Source: Alistipes sp.
GTDB taxonomy: Bacteria; Bacteroidota; Bacteroidia; Bacteroidales; Rikenellaceae
Length of the DNA: 9,163 bases
Reading direction: 5' to 3'
NCBI GenBank assembly: GCA_017391665.1
Contig: JAFOXS010000176.1
Location: 1 to 9,163, forward strand
Positions 7,160-9,163 of the stretch are shown here, piece after piece. Each line of letters opens with the position of its first letter. Position 1 is the stretch's first letter. The position numbers and the translations under genes were made by a program. The notes beneath the pieces were generated by a model. The model was not told where the DNA came from, ran no database searches, and worked only from the letters and a program-made list of their open reading frames with translations.

Positions 7160-7193
7160 ATTGCCTGACCCGTGCGGTTGGGCAATTTTTTTT
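7160..7193 (+). terminator. Rho-independent terminator of the korD-vorB-korB-korC operon
   Basis: An 11-bp stem (7160-7170 with 7176-7186, two G-U wobbles, loop CGTGC) is followed directly by eight Ts (7186-7193). It starts 6 bases after the gamma stop, so the methylglyoxal synthase gene downstream is probably a separate unit. Confidence 0.9.
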
Positions 7194-7226
7194 AGTGCCG
7201 AGTGTATATGTAGCGGTAGTTTTTTG

Positions 7227-7234
7227 TATCTTTA
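7227..7234 (+). promoter_or_regulatory. Putative -7 promoter box for the mgsA-egsA unit
   Basis: TATCTTTA, preceded by TTTTTTG, differs by one base from the TAnnTTTG consensus (TATCTTTG is a common Bacteroidetes form). It lies between the upstream terminator and mgsA and predicts a leader of about 55-60 bases. No clear -33 element is seen. Confidence 0.5.
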
Positions 7235-7264
7235 CATCGTAATTGGAAATGAAATAAGAAATCA

Positions 7265-7283
7265 GAATCTCACAGGGAGATTC
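7265..7283 (+). promoter_or_regulatory. Small hairpin in the mgsA leader
   Basis: GAATCTC (7265-7271), loop ACAGG, GAGATTC (7277-7283) form a perfect 7-bp stem within the predicted 5' untranslated leader, ending 16 bases before the ATG and just before the purine-rich AAAAGGA (7286-7292). It could tune translation or act as a protein site; this is inference. Confidence 0.4.
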
Positions 7284-7299
7284 ATAAAAGGATGAAACT

Positions 7300-7773
7300 A
7301 TGGAGAAAAGAATGACAGTAGCCCTTGTGGCACACGACGCTATGAAGCGTGATTTGGCCGAGTGGGTAGCGTGGAACTGGGAGAAGTTGCTCTCGCATCG
7401 ATTGGTATGTACAGGCACTACGGGACGTATCGTGGCCGAGACTCTGATGTCGCGTCGCAGCAAGGATGCGGCTAATTCGCGTTTTGATATTACGATGCTC
7501 AAGTCGGGACCTCTTGGTGGCGATCAGCAGCTGGGTTCGATGATTGCCAATGGCGAGATCGATATGCTGGTCTTCTTCTGGGACCCCATGTCGGCACAGC
7601 CCCACGATGTGGATGTGAAGGCGTTGTTGCGTTTGGCTTCGCTTTACAACGTGCCTACGGCAATTAACCGATCATCGGCCGATTATATGATCTCATCACC
7701 GCTCATGGCGCACGATGACTATAAGCCCGAGATAAAGGATTATACATCCTATATAGAGCGTACGCTCAAGTAA
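7300..7773 (+). CDS. mgsA: Methylglyoxal synthase
   Basis: Converts dihydroxyacetone phosphate to methylglyoxal and inorganic phosphate, a bypass of lower glycolysis used when sugar phosphates build up and phosphate is short. The 157-residue protein follows Escherichia coli MgsA throughout: VALVAHD (7-13, His12 = E. coli His19), TGTTG (38-42, phosphate-binding region), SGPLGGDQQ (69-77, Asp75 = catalytic Asp71), FFWDPMSAQPHDVDVKALLRLA (92-113, His102 and Asp105 = His98 and Asp101), and a closing DYTSYIERTLK. About 11 extra residues lie between TGTTG and SGPLGG compared with E. coli. The first ATG is preferred: AAAAGGA at 7286-7292 is spaced 7 bases from it, although Met5 is a possible alternative. 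It is followed after 17 bases by egsA, so the two are probably cotranscribed. Confidence 0.95.
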   Translation: MEKRMTVALVAHDAMKRDLAEWVAWNWEKLLSHRLVCTGTTGRIVAETLMSRRSKDAANSRFDITMLKSGPLGGDQQLGSMIANGEIDMLVFFWDPMSAQPHDVDVKALLRLASLYNVPTAINRSSADYMISSPLMAHDDYKPEIKDYTSYIERTLK

Positions 7774-7790
7774 TCAAAAACAGACAACCT

Positions 7791-9134
7791 ATGAATCAAA
7801 ATCCACTTGTAGCCAAGGCTTTGGCTGCGGCAACCGATACGGCCGCCCTTGAAATAGGCGTAGATATTTTAGATCGTGTGCCCGCAATGTTCTGCGAGCA
7901 GTTCCCTGCTGCCCGTGCACTCGTTGTAGCTGACGAGAATACGTGGCGCGTAGCCGGTAAGGCTGTCTATGAGTATCTTCAGCAGGCTGGTGTTGAGTGC
8001 GACGAGCCCTATATCTTCACCGACAAGGATCTGCATGCCGAGTGGCACTTTATTGAGATACTCGATGCAAAACTCTCCTCTACCGACGCCATTGCCGTTG
8101 CCGTAGGTTCGGGAACGATCAACGACTTGTGTAAATTATCCTCTCATCACTGCTCACGCCCCTATATGTGTGTGGCTACGGCAGCTTCGGTCGATGGTTA
8201 CTCTTCGTTCGGTGCTTCGATTACCTACAAGAGTATGAAGCAGACCTTCACCTGCCCTGCTCCTCGTGCTATTCTTGCCGATGTGGGAGTTATGGCACGA
8301 GCACCACGCGAGATGACTGCCGCAGGTTATGCCGACCTTGCAGCCAAGATTCCTGCTGGTGCCGAGTGGATCATTGCCGATTTTGTTGGCTCGGAGCCTA
8401 TACACGCCGATGCGTGGCATATTTCGCAGGATAACCTTAAGGCGTCGCTTGCCGACCCTGAGGGTGTTGCAGCACTGAAGGCGGAGGCTATCGCTCCCTT
8501 TGTCGAGGGGTTGATGCTCAGCGGCTTTGCTATGCAGGCGGCACGCTCGTCACGTCCTGCATCGTGCACCGACCATCTGTTCAGCCATCTGTGGAATATG
8601 CGCGACCATAAGCACAATGGCGTAACGCCCTCGCATGGATTCCAGGTGAGTGTCGGCACGTTGATGATGTGTGCGATGTTCGATGAGATGTATAAGACCG
8701 ATTTCACTACGCTCGACGTGGATGCCTGCGTTAAGGCGTGGCCCTCGGTCGATGAGATACGCTCCAATGCCGAGCAATTGTTTGCTGGCGAGGCCTTTGC
8801 CGAGATGGGCATCACGGAGATGATGGCAAAGTATGACGATGCCACCGAGGTGCGTCGCCAGTTGCAGCTCTTGAAGGAGAATTGGCCCGATTTGAAGGCT
8901 CGTCTGCAGGAGCAGTGTTACACCTACGCCGAGATGCACCGCATGCTCTCTATCGTAGGTGCGCCCACCAAGCCCGAGGATGTAGGCATCACGAAGGAGC
9001 AGATGCGTGCCGATGTGCCCTACGTTCGCCATATCCGTCGCCGTTACAATATGATGGATCTGGGTCTGCGTGCCCGCACGCTCGATAAGTGGGTCGAGGG
9101 AGTATTTGGTCAGGGTGGTATTTGGCAGATTTAA
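7791..9134 (+). CDS. egsA: sn-Glycerol-1-phosphate dehydrogenase homologue (EgsA/AraM, iron-containing ADH superfamily)
   Basis: Predicted NAD(P)H-dependent reduction of dihydroxyacetone phosphate to sn-glycerol-1-phosphate, the archaeal-type enantiomer. In 447 residues it shows a dinucleotide-binding N-terminal half with VGSGTINDLCK (105-115), then ATAASVDGYSS (129-139) and AGYADLAAK (178-186), which carry family residues. Likely metal ligands (Ni, Zn or Fe) are Asp182, His266 in DHLFSHLW and His282 in PSHGFQVSVG. The core matches bacterial AraM/EgsA better than glycerol dehydrogenase. It is about 50 residues longer than the 394-residue B. subtilis AraM, mostly in the C-terminal half (charged helices about 310-420). 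It shares its substrate with the mgsA product encoded just upstream. The fate of the G1P (ether lipid, phosphoglycolipid or glycan precursor) cannot be seen. The specific activity is inferred; the family is secure. No terminator is visible in the 29 bases left after the stop. Confidence 0.88.
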   Translation: MNQNPLVAKALAAATDTAALEIGVDILDRVPAMFCEQFPAARALVVADENTWRVAGKAVYEYLQQAGVECDEPYIFTDKDLHAEWHFIEILDAKLSSTDAIAVAVGSGTINDLCKLSSHHCSRPYMCVATAASVDGYSSFGASITYKSMKQTFTCPAPRAILADVGVMARAPREMTAAGYADLAAKIPAGAEWIIADFVGSEPIHADAWHISQDNLKASLADPEGVAALKAEAIAPFVEGLMLSGFAMQAARSSRPASCTDHLFSHLWNMRDHKHNGVTPSHGFQVSVGTLMMCAMFDEMYKTDFTTLDVDACVKAWPSVDEIRSNAEQLFAGEAFAEMGITEMMAKYDDATEVRRQLQLLKENWPDLKARLQEQCYTYAEMHRMLSIVGAPTKPEDVGITKEQMRADVPYVRHIRRRYNMMDLGLRARTLDKWVEGVFGQGGIWQI

Positions 9135-9163
9135 TATCTGTTATATAATAAAAAATAGGTTGC

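Noticed and set aside
7154..7299. Possible riboswitch or small RNA between korC and mgsA
   Set aside because: Apart from the terminator, a -7 box and one 7-bp hairpin, no conserved riboswitch-like architecture is recognisable and the leader is short.

Overview
The window reads as chromosomal DNA of a gut-type member of the Bacteroidales. The support is the gene content (a GH9 glycosidase of a Bacteroidetes-like form, a lipoprotein FAD oxidoreductase, a four-subunit 2-oxoacid:ferredoxin oxidoreductase typical of anaerobes), the scarcity of strong Shine-Dalgarno sites, and -7 promoter boxes of the TAnnTTTG kind ahead of the transcription units. The genus is not determined; Alistipes-like or Prevotella-like taxa would both fit. 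No mobile element, CRISPR array, rRNA or tRNA was seen.

Layout. (1) Bases 1-1719, plus strand: the C-terminal part of a GH9 glycoside hydrolase whose 5' end lies outside the window. (2) A strong hairpin at 1739-1774 separates it from a convergent minus-strand pair read from about 4230 down to 1817: a predicted lipoprotein FAD-dependent oxidoreductase (2359-4215), then guanine deaminase (1817-2320). (3) An AT-rich divergent intergenic region (4216-4452) carries a -7 box for each direction. (4) Bases 4453-7153, plus strand: a compact operon encoding the ferredoxin-like, alpha, TPP-binding and gamma subunits of a 2-oxoacid:ferredoxin oxidoreductase (VOR/KOR family), closed by a rho-independent terminator at 7160-7193. 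(5) A new promoter-like box near 7227 precedes methylglyoxal synthase (7300-7773) and, 17 bases on, an sn-glycerol-1-phosphate dehydrogenase homologue (7791-9134).

How the genes fit together. The VOR/KOR operon should link 2-oxoacid oxidation to ferredoxin reduction and acyl-CoA formation (or the reverse carboxylation). The last two genes act on the same metabolite, dihydroxyacetone phosphate: one turns it into methylglyoxal, the other reduces it to sn-glycerol-1-phosphate, so the pair looks like a control point on triose phosphate. The GH9 enzyme and the exported flavoprotein suggest nearby polysaccharide use, although no SusC/SusD pair is present here. Most of the window is recognisable metabolism. 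I did not find a clearly novel multi-gene system; the most notable points are the DHAP gene pair, the GH9 with a non-canonical active-site motif, and the apparently Sec-exported flavoprotein.
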